64,000 nt of DNA, from contig CAWKCG010000012.1 in NCBI GenBank assembly GCA_963847965.1, positions 1 through 64,000 of the forward strand, in the 5' to 3' direction. The DNA is from Palsa-504 sp963847965. GTDB taxonomy: Bacteria > Actinomycetota > Actinomycetes > Streptosporangiales > Streptosporangiaceae. Below the pieces are notes generated by a model. The model saw nothing but the letters and a program-made list of their open reading frames with translations. It was not told where the DNA came from and made no database searches. Positions 24,205 to 33,052 of this stretch are shown here, piece after piece. Positions within the stretch are counted from its first letter, which is position 1, and each line of letters opens with the position of its first letter. The position numbers and the translations under genes are program-made.

Positions 24205-25827
24205 ATGACCCGGCACGGCCAGAACCGGCACGGAACCACGGGGCACGGCGCAGCCAGCACCAGCAGGCGGGCGTTCCTGGGTCTGGGCGCGCTGGGGGTG
24301 GTGGGGGCGGCCGCGGCGGTCGTCGTGCGGCAGACCGGCGACGACCCGGGAACGTCCTCGGCCCGCGCGGCGGTGACCTCGCGCACCACCACCGCTCACC
24401 GCCGGGCGGTGGCGGAGAACTCGCTGCCCGGTGACCCGCGCTGGGAGATCCGCCACGAGGGTTCGGCGGACGCGATCATGGGGTACGCGGGCGCCGCCAG
24501 CGTGCTGACCGGGGAGTCCTTCCCCCTGTTCGTCTCGACCACCTCGTCGGGGTTCCGGGTCACGGCGTTCCGGATCGGCTGGTACGGCGGGGACGGCGCC
24601 CGCCAGGTCTGGCGGTCCGCCCCGCTGCGCGGTCACCAGCAGAATGCGGCCAGCCTGGCCGAGGCGACCAACACGGTGCAGACGGACTGGGATCCGGCCG
24701 TCGAGGTGCCGACGGACGACTGGCCCGCGGGCACCTACCTGCTCCGCCTCGACGCGGACTCAGGCGCGCAGCGGTACGTGCCGGTGACCGTCCGCTCGGC
24801 CAGTACCGCCGGCGCGGTCGTGGTGAAGAACTGCGTCGCCACCTGGCAGGCGTACAACACGTGGGGCAGCTACGACCTGTACATCGGCGGCCCCTCGCAG
24901 TCGTACGGGGACCGGTCGCTCGCGGTCAGCCTGGACCGGCCGTACGACCTGAACGGCGCGGCCATGTTCCTCACCTACGAGCGGAACGCGGTCAAGCTCG
25001 CCGAGTCGATGGGTTTGCCGCTCGCCTACGTGACCGGGATGGACATCGCGGCGGACCCGCACCTGCTGGACGGGGCCAGCGCGCTGATCTCGCTGGGGCA
25101 CGACGAGTACTGGACGCCGGCCGAGCGCGCGAACGTGACCGCGGCCAGGAACGCGGGGGTCAACCTGGCCTTCCTCGGGGCCAACGCGGTGTTCCGGCGG
25201 ATCAGGCTGGACTCCACCAGGCTCGGCAAGTCCCGGCTCGTCATCTGCTACAAGACCAGCTACACCGAAGACCCGATGTACGGGGTGGACAACGCGCTGG
25301 TCACCAGCGACTGGCGCGAGCCGCCCGATCCGGACCCCGAGTCCTCCCTGATCGGCACCATCTACGAGGGCTACCCGGCGGTCGCCCCCTACGTGGTGGT
25401 CTCACCCAGCAGCTGGGTGTTCGCCGGGACCGGGGTCAGGGCGGGCGCCAGCTTCAGCAACCTGGTCGGCATCGAGTACGACCGGGTCAACCCGGCCTAC
25501 CCGGTCGAGCGGCCGATCCAGGTGCTTTCCCACTCGCCGCTGGTCTGCAACGGGGCGAGCAGCTTCGGCGACTCCGCCTACTACACGCACTCCGGTGGCG
25601 CCGGCGTCTTCAACTCGGGCACCATGCGCTGGGTGGAGGCGATCTACGGCGACCAGCCGCACGGCATCGGCGGCCGGACGCCCGGCTTCGTCAAGCAGGT
25701 AACCATGAACGTCCTGCACGCGTTCGCCGACGGCCCGGCGGCGGCCAAGTATCCCGCCCACGACAACCTCGACGCCATGCACGAGTACGTCGGCGACCCG
25801 ATCGGCAATCCCGCGAACCTGCAGTAG
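24205..25827 (+). CDS. Tat-exported N,N-dimethylformamidase beta-subunit-like protein
   Basis: 540 residues. A twin-arginine signal (SRRAFLGLGALGVVGAAAAV) at about 21-40 points to folded export. The mature part matches the large C-terminal domain of dimethylformamidase beta subunits: FRIGWYGGDGARQVW, ATWQAYNTWGSYDLYI, LGHDEYWTPAERANV. Many actinobacterial homologs are annotated only by that domain and their substrate is unknown. No alpha subunit is adjacent, so real DMF hydrolysis is doubtful. Encoded convergently with the SDR gene, which ends 6 bases away. Confidence 0.85.
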   Translation: MTRHGQNRHGTTGHGAASTSRRAFLGLGALGVVGAAAAVVVRQTGDDPGTSSARAAVTSRTTTAHRRAVAENSLPGDPRWEIRHEGSADAIMGYAGAASVLTGESFPLFVSTTSSGFRVTAFRIGWYGGDGARQVWRSAPLRGHQQNAASLAEATNTVQTDWDPAVEVPTDDWPAGTYLLRLDADSGAQRYVPVTVRSASTAGAVVVKNCVATWQAYNTWGSYDLYIGGPSQSYGDRSLAVSLDRPYDLNGAAMFLTYERNAVKLAESMGLPLAYVTGMDIAADPHLLDGASALISLGHDEYWTPAERANVTAARNAGVNLAFLGANAVFRRIRLDSTRLGKSRLVICYKTSYTEDPMYGVDNALVTSDWREPPDPDPESSLIGTIYEGYPAVAPYVVVSPSSWVFAGTGVRAGASFSNLVGIEYDRVNPAYPVERPIQVLSHSPLVCNGASSFGDSAYYTHSGGAGVFNSGTMRWVEAIYGDQPHGIGGRTPGFVKQVTMNVLHAFADGPAAAKYPAHDNLDAMHEYVGDPIGNPANLQ

Positions 25828-25832
25828 CCGGC

Positions 25833-26612
25833 TCAGGCGGTCAGGCCGGCGTCTACGGGTATGACGGCGCCGGTGAGGGCGCCCGCGTCGGGGCCGCAGA
25901 GCCAGGCCACGGCGGCCGCGACGTCTGCGGGGTCCAGCAGCCTGCGGAGCAGGGCCTGCGCGGCGAAGGACTCCTGGTCGGGCAGGTCGTAGAGGGAGGC
26001 GCTGGCGGCGAGCATGGGGCCGCGGGTGGAGCCCGGGCAGACGACGTTCGCGGTCACCCCGGTCCCGGCCAGGTCGGCGGCCAGCGCGCGGACGTAGCCG
26101 ACCACCGCGCCCTTGGCCGCGGAGTACGCCGCGAGCATGGGCATGGCGCGCAGCGCGGCCGCCGAGGAGATCGCCACGAACCGGCCCGTGCCCGCCTCGA
26201 TCATCGCCGGCACGCAGGCGTCGGCCGCATGCCTGACGCCGAACAGGTTCACCCTCATCATCAGGCCGAACGCGTCATCAGGCACCGCCCAGGCCAGGTC
26301 TCCCCTGATCACGCCGGCCGCGGCGACCACCGCCGAAGGCACTCGGCCGCCGAGCGCGTCCCGCAGCTTGTCGCGCACGGAGCCGTCACCGACGTCGGCG
26401 ATCAGCTCGCCGACGCCCCCGGCACCGGCCGCGATGCAGTACCGTGCCGTCTGGGCCAGGTCGCCTGGCGCCGGCATCGGGTAATCTGCCGGCGGCTGTG
26501 GCGCGCACGCGTCCACGAGCAGCAGCGACCATCCCTCGGCGGCGAGCTTCCTGGCCACCGCCGCCCCGATCCCGCGCGCCGCCCCGGTCACGACGGCCAG
26601 TCGCCCGCTCAT
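25833..26612 (-). CDS. SDR oxidoreductase, mycofactocin-associated
   Basis: Short-chain dehydrogenase, about 259 residues. NAD(P)-binding VTGAARGIGAAVARKL at the N-terminus, catalytic Ser in VAISSAAALRAMPM, YSAAKGAVVGYVRALA with Tyr-x3-Lys, and an end of the fold at GAVIPVDAGLTA. The 30-residue insertion after the first beta strand (QPPADYPMPAPGDLAQT) is a feature of SDRs linked to mycofactocin, which hold NAD and exchange electrons with it. Divergent from mftA with only 49 bases between, supporting that link. Substrate unknown. Confidence 0.85.
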   Translation of the reverse strand: MSGRLAVVTGAARGIGAAVARKLAAEGWSLLLVDACAPQPPADYPMPAPGDLAQTARYCIAAGAGGVGELIADVGDGSVRDKLRDALGGRVPSAVVAAAGVIRGDLAWAVPDDAFGLMMRVNLFGVRHAADACVPAMIEAGTGRFVAISSAAALRAMPMLAAYSAAKGAVVGYVRALAADLAGTGVTANVVCPGSTRGPMLAASASLYDLPDQESFAAQALLRRLLDPADVAAAVAWLCGPDAGALTGAVIPVDAGLTA

Positions 26613-26621
26613 GTCAGGACC

Positions 26622-26641
26622 TATGATGGCACCCTGTGTCA
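26622..26641 (+). promoter_or_regulatory. mftA promoter with TGGCAC palindrome
   Basis: A -10-like TATGAT (26622-26627) leads directly into TGGCAC-CCT-GTGTCA (26627-26641), an inverted repeat with one mismatch, 20 bases before the mftA start. The mftD promoter shows a similar arrangement. Candidate site for an MftR-type repressor. Confidence 0.45.
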
Positions 26642-26661
26642 CTACGTGCGGGAGGTGCCTC

Positions 26662-26796
26662 ATGGCCGGACCCTTGACCGTTTCCGAACCAGCAGCCGAC
26701 CCGATCGAGGCGCCCGTCCCCGAGTCCGACCCGCTCGTCACCGACGAACTCCTGGTCGAAGAAGTCTCGATCGACGGCATGTGCGGCGTCTACTGA
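26662..26796 (+). CDS. mftA: Mycofactocin precursor peptide
   Basis: 44-residue RiPP precursor. The C-terminal core VSIDGMCGVY ends in the invariant Val-Tyr that MftC decarboxylates and cross-links; the acidic leader (SDPLVTDELLVEEV) is bound by MftB. ATG 26662 has GGGAGG 8 bases upstream. Mycofactocin is a peptide-derived redox cofactor used by NAD-retaining dehydrogenases. The next gene begins 27 bases after the stop (or, from GTG 26781, overlaps it). Confidence 0.96.
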   Translation: MAGPLTVSEPAADPIEAPVPESDPLVTDELLVEEVSIDGMCGVY

Positions 26797-26822
26797 CCCG
26801 CTCGCCGTTGCCAACGCTCCCC

Positions 26823-28301
26823 GTGACGGCGCCCCCGGCCGAGGCCTCCGCCCCCTTCGACCTCGACCGCCCCTGGCGCCTTCACGACCGTGTCGCCATA
26901 CGTCCCGAGCCGTTCGGCGCCATGCTCTACCACTTCACCACCAGGGGCCTCTCCTTTCTGAAGAGCCCCACCCTCCTCGCGGTGCTCGAGCGTCTCAATG
27001 ACCATCCCACCGCGCGTGCCGCGTGCCTCGCAGAGGGAATCCCCGAGCCCGAGCTCCCCGCCTACCAGCGAGCGCTCGCCGCCCTAGCCACCTCACAGAT
27101 GATCGTCCCGCGCGATCCCCCCGTTACCCGGCGCACGGCCCAGCCGGCCGGGAGTCGGTCCAACTCGCTGGCGGAAAAGTTCGAATCCGGCCTGACCTCT
27201 CCTATCTGCCTGACGTGGGAGCTCACGTACGCCTGCAACCTGTCGTGCGTCCACTGCCTGTCGAGTTCGGGTCGCCGGGATCCCCGTGAGCTGAGCACGG
27301 CCGAGTGCAAGGCGGTCATCGACACGCTGCAGCGGATGCAGGTGTTCTACGTCAACATCGGGGGCGGCGAGCCGACCGTCCGCCCGGACTTCTGGGAACT
27401 GCTGGACTACTCGACCGCCCATCAGGTGGGGGTCAAGTTCTCGACGAACGGGGTCAAGCTCGACGCCGCGGCCGCCCGCCGGCTGGCCGCCAGCGACTAC
27501 GTCGACGTGCAGATCTCGCTGGATGGCGCCACCCCGGAGGTCAACGACGCGGTCCGCGGCCGTGGCTCCTACCGGACGGCGATGGCGGCGATGGGCTGCC
27601 TGGCGGCCGCGGGGTTCCGCGGCTTCAAGGTCTCCGTGGTCGTGACCAGGCACAACGTCTCCCAGCTCGACGCGTTCAAGGAGATAGCCGACAGCCACGG
27701 CGCACAGCTGAGGCTGACCAGGCTGCGGCCCTCGGGCCGGGGTGCGGATGTGTGGCCCGAACTGCACCCGACGAACGCGCAGCAGCGCGAACTCTACGAC
27801 TGGCTCGCCGCGCACGGCGAGCAGGTGCTTACCGGCGATTCGTTCTTCCACCTGTCGCCGTACGGGAAGGCGCTCCCCGGGCTGAACATGTGCGGGGCCG
27901 GCCGCGTGGTCTGCCTGATCGACCCAGTCGGGGACGTCTACGCCTGCCCCTTCGCGATTCACCCGAACTTCCTGGCCGGCAACGTCCGGCAGGCCGGCGG
28001 CTTCGAGGCGGTATGGCGGTCATCCACGCTCTTCGCCGGGCTGCGCCAGCCGCAGACGGGCGGAGCCTGCCGCTCGTGCGGTTCCTTCAGCTCATGCCGC
28101 GGCGGCTGCATGGCGGCCAAGTTCTTCACCGGGCTGCCGCTGGACGGGCCCGACCCGGAATGCGTGCGAGGCCACGGCGAGGCCGCGCTGGCCGCGGCCC
28201 GGAAGGCGGGCGCCGCGCCACCGCCAGAGGCCGGCCGAGGATCACTCGCACGGCCCGGTGCCGGTGACGATCGGGCGGCGGCCGCCGCTGCGCGGCTGTG
28301 A
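26823..28301 (+). CDS. mftC: Fused MftB-MftC: peptide chaperone plus radical SAM maturase
   Basis: One uninterrupted frame encodes both steps that are separate genes in mycobacteria. Residues about 15-98 are MftB-like (RPWRLHDRVAIRPEPFGAML, FLKSPTLLAVLERL, LATSQMIVP), the RiPP-recognition chaperone. A linker of about 25 residues leads to MftC (FESGLTSPICLTWELTYAC), with CNLSCVHC as the CxxxCxxC SAM cluster and a SPASM region (NMCGAGRVVCLIDP, CRSCGSFSSCRGGC). MftC oxidatively decarboxylates and then cross-links the MftA Val-Tyr end. GTG 26823 is used; GTG 26781 would overlap mftA. No internal start with a ribosome binding site separates the halves. Confidence 0.92.
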   Translation: MTAPPAEASAPFDLDRPWRLHDRVAIRPEPFGAMLYHFTTRGLSFLKSPTLLAVLERLNDHPTARAACLAEGIPEPELPAYQRALAALATSQMIVPRDPPVTRRTAQPAGSRSNSLAEKFESGLTSPICLTWELTYACNLSCVHCLSSSGRRDPRELSTAECKAVIDTLQRMQVFYVNIGGGEPTVRPDFWELLDYSTAHQVGVKFSTNGVKLDAAAARRLAASDYVDVQISLDGATPEVNDAVRGRGSYRTAMAAMGCLAAAGFRGFKVSVVVTRHNVSQLDAFKEIADSHGAQLRLTRLRPSGRGADVWPELHPTNAQQRELYDWLAAHGEQVLTGDSFFHLSPYGKALPGLNMCGAGRVVCLIDPVGDVYACPFAIHPNFLAGNVRQAGGFEAVWRSSTLFAGLRQPQTGGACRSCGSFSSCRGGCMAAKFFTGLPLDGPDPECVRGHGEAALAAARKAGAAPPPEAGRGSLARPGAGDDRAAAAAARL

Positions 28302-29804
28302 CGAGGACCCGTTGGCCGGGTGGTCCCGTGGGTCCGGGGCCTGACGGCGAGCTTGCCCCCGCCGGACTCCGCCTGCGGCCTGATGCCGGCTCGCGCCTGC
28401 TGGCGGGCGGGTCGGTGCTGGTCGGCGGTTCGCCGGTCCGGGTGCTGAGGCTCACGCCGTCGGGCGCCCGCCAGGTGGCCGCCTGGTGGTCAGGGACGCC
28501 GGTACCGGATAACCCCAGGGCCCGCGCCCTGGCGCGCCGCCTGCTCGACACCGGAATCGCCCATCCCTCGCTGCACGATCCCGTGCCTCACTATCCCCGG
28601 CCGGACGTGACGGTCGTGGTACCCGTCCGCGACCGGCAGGCCGAACTGGCCCGCTGCCTGGCCGGGCTGAGGCCGTTGCCGCGGGTGATAGTCGTGGACG
28701 ACGGCTCGAACGATCCGGCCGCGATAGCGCGGCTCGTCGCCGCGACCGGCGCCCGCGTGCTGCGCCGGCCGGTGAACGGCGGACCCGGGGCGGCCAGGAA
28801 CACCGGCCTCGCCGCGGCGGACACCGAGCTTGTCGCGTTTCTCGACTCGGACTGCGTGCCCGGCCCGGGCTGGCTGGACCGGCTGCTGCCGCATTTCGCG
28901 GACCCCGCGGTGGGGGCGGTGGCGCCGCGCATCGTCCCGGCCGGGGACGGGCGCGGGTGGCTGGCGCGGTACGAGGGGGCGAGTTCCACCCTGGACATGG
29001 GCTCGCGCGCCAGCATCGTCAGGCCCGGATCCCGGGTCCCTTACGTGCCGGGCGCCGCGCTGATCGTTCGGAAGGCCGCGGCCGGGGCGGGCTTTGCCGA
29101 GGACATGCGCGTGGGAGAAGACGTCGACTTCGTTCTGGCGGCTGGCCGCGTCCGGCTGGCGGGTGCGCTACGAGCCGGATGCCGTCGTGCCGCACCAGCA
29201 CCGCGTGCGGTTTGGCGCCTGGTTCGCCAGGCGCAAGGACTACGGCACCTCGGCCGCGGGCCTGGAACTGCGCCATCCCGGCGCGGTGCGCCCGCTGTAC
29301 GTGTCCGGCTGGACCGCGCTGGCCTGGCTGGCCGCCGTGTCCGGCCGCCCGGGGGTCGGCGCCGCGGCCACCGGGACCGCCGTCGCCTTGCTCGCCCGGC
29401 GCCTGGCCCGCCTCACCGGCGAGCCGTGGCCCAGGCCGACGGCCGGGACCGCGTGGCTGCTGGCGGCCGGGCTGGCGGGCGGCGGGACGCTCGCGGCGGG
29501 CAGGCCGCTGGGCAGCGCGATGTCGAGGACCTGGTGGCCGGTGGCGGTGCCGACCGCGCTCGGCGTACGACGCCTGCGGCTGCCGCTGGCCGCGCTGGTC
29601 CTGGCGCCGCCGCTGCTGGACTGGCTAGACCGCCGGCCGCCGCTTGATCCCGCGCGGTACGTCGCCGCCAGGCTGCTCGACGACCTCGCGTACAGCCTGG
29701 GGGTCTGGCAGGGCTGCCTCCAGCGCCGGACGATCCGACCGCTGCTGCCTGTGCTGACCACAGGCCGACGGCCACGTATGCCCGTTGGGCAAGCGGGGCG
29801 CTAG
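28298..29804 (+). pseudogene. mftF: Mycofactocin glycosyltransferase, frameshifted
   Basis: Family 2 glycosyltransferase that adds glucose units to premycofactocin. GTG 28298 overlaps the mftC stop. First frame: VTVVVPVRDRQAELARCLAG, VIVVDDGSNDPAAI, VAFLDSDCVPGPGW (DxD-type), up to VGEDVDFV. The rest (RLAASGWRVRYEPDAVVPHQ onward, with C-terminal membrane-like helices) is one frame away. The break is GTTCTGG near 29131, where GTCTGG would read Val-Trp; an extra T. Restored length about 501, normal for MftF. The last 500 bases recur at 39004. Could be an assembly error, since the neighbours are intact. Confidence 0.9.
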
Positions 29805-29807
29805 CGC
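29301..29807 (+). repeat. Direct repeat, left copy (3' part of mftF)
   Basis: Matches 39004-39513. The first about 35 bases are identical, about 65 bases then differ markedly, and the remaining roughly 400 bases show only a 3-base insertion and a point change that I can see. Similarity stops 3 bases after the TAG. The two copies bracket 9.2 kb of island DNA. Confidence 0.88.
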
Positions 29808-30046
29808 TTGGCAGGAACCGACCGGCGATCCCCCGCCAGCGAGGCCGCCAGGCTGACCGCCGCCCTGCCGGTGCCGGCGCAGCTCCGCGCACCTAGGACG
29901 ACATCTTCGAACCCTGCATCCAGCGCCTCATCGATATCGCCCGGCCGATGTTATGTGCGGGCTAGGAGCAAGACCTTACATCAACGCCACTCAAATCTTT
30001 CCTTCAACGGTGTGTCGCCGCGCTTCGGACCAAGTTTTTCGCTACC
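29808..30046. other. Short non-coding junction after mftF
   Basis: No credible gene. The last 50 bases belong to the leader repeat shared with the HNH gene; the rest shows no clear similarity to the corresponding right-hand segment (39514-39926). Confidence 0.5.
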
Positions 30047-30058
30047 ATGTTTGATAAT
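29999..30058 (+). repeat. Leader repeat shared with the DUF222/HNH gene, copy 1
   Basis: Aligns with 39927-39986 with few differences: TTCCTTCAA, GGTGTGTCGCC, AAGTTTTTCGCTA, CATGTTTGATA. In the other copy it is the promoter region of the HNH gene. Here the restriction-modification genes sit behind it. GATAAT (30051-30056) could be the -10. Confidence 0.75.
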
Positions 30059-31831
30059 AAGAATTCAGTGGAGACGGCCCGTCTGCCGTTCAAGCTGACC
30101 GGCCCGCCGCGCGCCTCCTGGCATACCCTCACCGCCATACGGCACACTGCGTCCGTGACTGCCTCGATCGGGGCCGCGGACAGCCCAGCCTCTCGCAAGG
30201 CCCGTGGGGCCTTCTTCACGCCACCCGCGCTGTGCCGCCACGTCGTCGAATGGGCGGTTCGTTCGCCGCAAGACAATGTTCTGGAGCCATCTTGCGGGGA
30301 GGCCGCCTTCCTGCTCGCTGCGGGGGAGCGTCTCGATGCGCTCGCGGGTTCGGCCGACGCCACGCGGGGGCGCCTCGATGGGATTGAGCTCCACGAGGGC
30401 AGCGCGCGACAAGCTGAGACCTTGGTCCGCGCAGCGGGCCATGACGCCACGGTACGGGTCGGCGACTTCTTCACTGTTGGCCCGACGCCCGTGTACGACG
30501 CCGTTATCGGCAATCCTCCGTATGTCCGGTACCAGGATTTCTCCGGGCTGGCACGGGCGCGGAGCCGTGAAGCGGCACTGCGCGGCGGCGTCACGCTGAC
30601 TGCCCTTGCATCGTCGTGGGCAGCATTCACCGTGCACGCGGCGCTGTTCCTCAAGCCCGGCGGACGGCTGGGGCTGGTCCTGCCGGCAGAGCTGCTCACC
30701 GTCAACTACGCGGCAGAGGTACGGCATTTTCTGGTGCAGCGGTTCGCCCGGGTGCGCCTGGTACTGTTCACCGAGCGTGTCTTCCCAGGCGTGCTCGAGG
30801 AAGTGGTGCTCCTGCTCGCCGACGACTATGGCGCAGGTCCGGCGGGATATTGCGAGCTTCACCAGGTGCAGGCGGTCGAGGACCTCGCCAATCTGCCCGG
30901 TCAGGCGCAGCTGTGGACCCCCGCGACGTCGCATGGCAAGTGGACGCCATCACTACTGTCGATGTCCGCGCTTACGGCATACTCAGCGCTCGAGCACGCT
31001 GGCGGCTTCACGCCGCTGCAGACATGGGGAGAGACGACCCTCGGCATGGTGACCGGGAACAACCGCTACTTCGCCTTGTCGCCAGGGCGCGCTCGCGAGC
31101 TGGGGCTCCAGCCTGCCGAGCTGCTGGTGATTTCGCCGCCCGGCTCCCGTCACCTGCGTGGCCTGGCCCTTACCAGGGCTGCACGTCGGGAGCTGGGCGC
31201 CGACGGGGCGGCCACCTTGCTGTTTCGTCCACAGGGGGAACCATCGGCTGCCGGGCAGGCGTACATCGATGAGGGCGAGAAGCTCGGCGTCGATGAGGCG
31301 TATAAGTGCCGGGTCCGTTCACCCTGGTGGCGGGTCCCCCTGGTCAAGTCGGCTGACCTGTTGCTGACGTATATGAACGCCGACACTCCGCGCTTGTGCG
31401 CCAATCGGGCTGGTGTCCACCACCTCAACTCGGTGCATGGCGTGTACTTTCGGGAAGGGCTCAGGCACCTCGGTATGGACCTTCTGCCGCTGGCATCGCT
31501 CAACTCGATGACCTTGGTGGGTGCCGAGATGGTGGGCCGCGCGTATGGAGGAGGGATGCTCAAGCTTGAGCCGAAGGAAGCGGATCGGCTTCCGGTGCCT
31601 AGTCCCGCGACGCTCGAAGCGGCCCGTGGTGCGCTTACCGCCGTCCGTTCCAAGGTGGCAGTGCTCGTGCGCCGACCGCAGGGCCTACTGCATGCGGTGC
31701 AGGTCATCGACCAGGCCCTCCTCGTGGAACATCTCAGCATTCCGGACAGCGAGGTGAAGGTGCTCCGTGAGGCCTACGTAGACCTTGCTGCCCGGCGGGC
31801 CGCTCGTGCCCGGTCCCAGCAAGGGTCGTAA
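30047..31831 (+). CDS. N6-adenine DNA methyltransferase (Eco57I-like, R-M)
   Basis: About 594 residues. KARGAFFTPPALCRHVVEWA is the Eco57I/HsdM-like start, LEPSCGEAAFL is SAM motif I, and DAVIGNPPYVRYQDF carries the catalytic NPPY of N6-adenine methyltransferases. The long C-terminal half (CRVRSPWWRVPLVKSADLLL, HHLNSVHGVYFREGL) resembles target-recognition regions. The first about 36 codons overlap the repeated leader and may not be translated; GTG 30068 and GTG 30155 are alternatives. Its stop overlaps the next start (TAATG). Codon choice is visibly less GC-biased than the neighbours, as expected for acquired DNA. Confidence 0.88.
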   Translation: MFDNKNSVETARLPFKLTGPPRASWHTLTAIRHTASVTASIGAADSPASRKARGAFFTPPALCRHVVEWAVRSPQDNVLEPSCGEAAFLLAAGERLDALAGSADATRGRLDGIELHEGSARQAETLVRAAGHDATVRVGDFFTVGPTPVYDAVIGNPPYVRYQDFSGLARARSREAALRGGVTLTALASSWAAFTVHAALFLKPGGRLGLVLPAELLTVNYAAEVRHFLVQRFARVRLVLFTERVFPGVLEEVVLLLADDYGAGPAGYCELHQVQAVEDLANLPGQAQLWTPATSHGKWTPSLLSMSALTAYSALEHAGGFTPLQTWGETTLGMVTGNNRYFALSPGRARELGLQPAELLVISPPGSRHLRGLALTRAARRELGADGAATLLFRPQGEPSAAGQAYIDEGEKLGVDEAYKCRVRSPWWRVPLVKSADLLLTYMNADTPRLCANRAGVHHLNSVHGVYFREGLRHLGMDLLPLASLNSMTLVGAEMVGRAYGGGMLKLEPKEADRLPVPSPATLEAARGALTAVRSKVAVLVRRPQGLLHAVQVIDQALLVEHLSIPDSEVKVLREAYVDLAARRAARARSQQGS

Positions 31832-32751
31832 TGGCGAAGAACGAGGGCGATAAGTTCTCACGGTTCGACGCTGTCCTCGAGCAGGCCGATGTCTCGGATC
31901 CGTGGGGTCACACAGCGGGTCAGCCGCCGGTCTACGTGCCCGACTACAACCTGCTCGGCCGGTTGCTCACCTTGCCTGTCAGGGCTGGTGCCGTGTCCGA
32001 GAGCGGTTCATTTCCCGCCGGCATCGACTCGTGGATCGCGTACGAGCTTCGCCGTGCCGGCTTCGGCGCCGACGAGGTATGGCCACGACCGCAGCGTCCA
32101 CGCGTGCTCCCCAGGGACGTCGCGGTTTTGATTGAACGCCTCCCAATGCCGATACGCCTCGAACTCGCCTGGCGTATCCAGAACCTGCCCGCCGTGGGAC
32201 CAGTGGATGCGCGCATCCTGGGCCGCGCCTACGTCAAGCAGGTAGATGTCTGCATCGCGCGATGGGACCGTGGGCCCGAAGTGCTGGTGAGCACAAAGGC
32301 CCAGCTGCGGAGCTTCCGGAAGAACCTGCCAAACCGATTTGAGGAATCCTACGGCGACGCGGGCAACCTGCGAGCCCGGTATCCCCTCGCCGCCGTCGGC
32401 TACTTCTTTGTGCAGCGGTCCACGATATTGACGGACGAACCCGACGCGTTCGAGCTTGCCGTCGACATGATCCGCAAGCTCCGCGACCCTGGCGATGGCA
32501 ATGGCTATACCACGACCGGGCTCCTGCTGGTGGAGTGGGACGAGACAGTGTCACCCGTCACGGTGCAAGCCCGCCCCGACCTCGTGCCGGACGATGTCGC
32601 ACCGCCGCGGTTCTTCTCCGATCTCGTCGAACACGTGCTAAGTGTCAGCCCCGTTGCGCACCACGTGCGGGTACGAGGCCTGCGCGAGCGTCGCGACATC
32701 CCCGTGGCCGAGGCGGATTCCACCACCGGCGAGGACAGCGTCGTCACGTAA
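31831..32751 (+). CDS. Probable type II restriction endonuclease
   Basis: 306 residues, coupled to the NPPY methyltransferase by TAATG. The segment RAYVKQVDVCIARWD then PEVLVSTKAQLRSFRKNLPN looks like a PD-(D/E)xK-type core, with an acidic residue on one strand and STK in place of ExK; ENRxEE-like FEESYGDAGNLRARYPLAA follows. Partner position and this core support a restriction enzyme; the specific family is not recognised. Terminator-like hairpins follow, closing a two-gene unit. Confidence 0.68.
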   Translation: MAKNEGDKFSRFDAVLEQADVSDPWGHTAGQPPVYVPDYNLLGRLLTLPVRAGAVSESGSFPAGIDSWIAYELRRAGFGADEVWPRPQRPRVLPRDVAVLIERLPMPIRLELAWRIQNLPAVGPVDARILGRAYVKQVDVCIARWDRGPEVLVSTKAQLRSFRKNLPNRFEESYGDAGNLRARYPLAAVGYFFVQRSTILTDEPDAFELAVDMIRKLRDPGDGNGYTTTGLLLVEWDETVSPVTVQARPDLVPDDVAPPRFFSDLVEHVLSVSPVAHHVRVRGLRERRDIPVAEADSTTGEDSVVT

Positions 32752-32754
32752 CTC

Positions 32755-32778
32755 CAGGACCCTAATCCGCTGGTCCTG
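32755..32778 (+). terminator. Hairpin directly after the R-M pair
   Basis: CAGGACC and GGTCCTG, perfect 7-bp arms with a 10-base loop, starting four bases after the stop. No T-tract. Confidence 0.4.
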
Positions 32779-32815
32779 AAGATTCACGGTCCTGCCTGCG
32801 CATCCGTCGCCGCCG

Positions 32816-32833
32816 AGGCGGACCCGCCTTTTT
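32816..32833 (+). terminator. Rho-independent terminator of the R-M operon
   Basis: AGGCG-GACC-CGCCT stem-loop followed at once by TTTTT, 65 bases after the restriction gene. The clearest intrinsic terminator in the window. Confidence 0.6.
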
Positions 32834-33052
32834 AGGCAGGCGCGGGGGGACACTCAGAGGGTACACGGATTCCCCCCGACAAGGAAGTGCTAGAGCCGGA
32901 CTTTCGAACATCCGCTCGTCCTCTCCGGACGGGACGGAAATGTCACTCCCCGCGGGGCCGCCGAATGTCGCCGGACCGGGCTAGGGTCGGCGGCATGACG
33001 ATGAACCTGAGCCTGGCTGACCTGGCGTGCTGCCCGCGGTCCGCCGGGGGCC

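Noticed and set aside
24861..26822. Upstream extension of the mftBC frame
   Set aside because: Overlaps the dimethylformamidase-like gene in another frame and mftA; low-complexity Arg/Gly text. The real start is at or near 26823.
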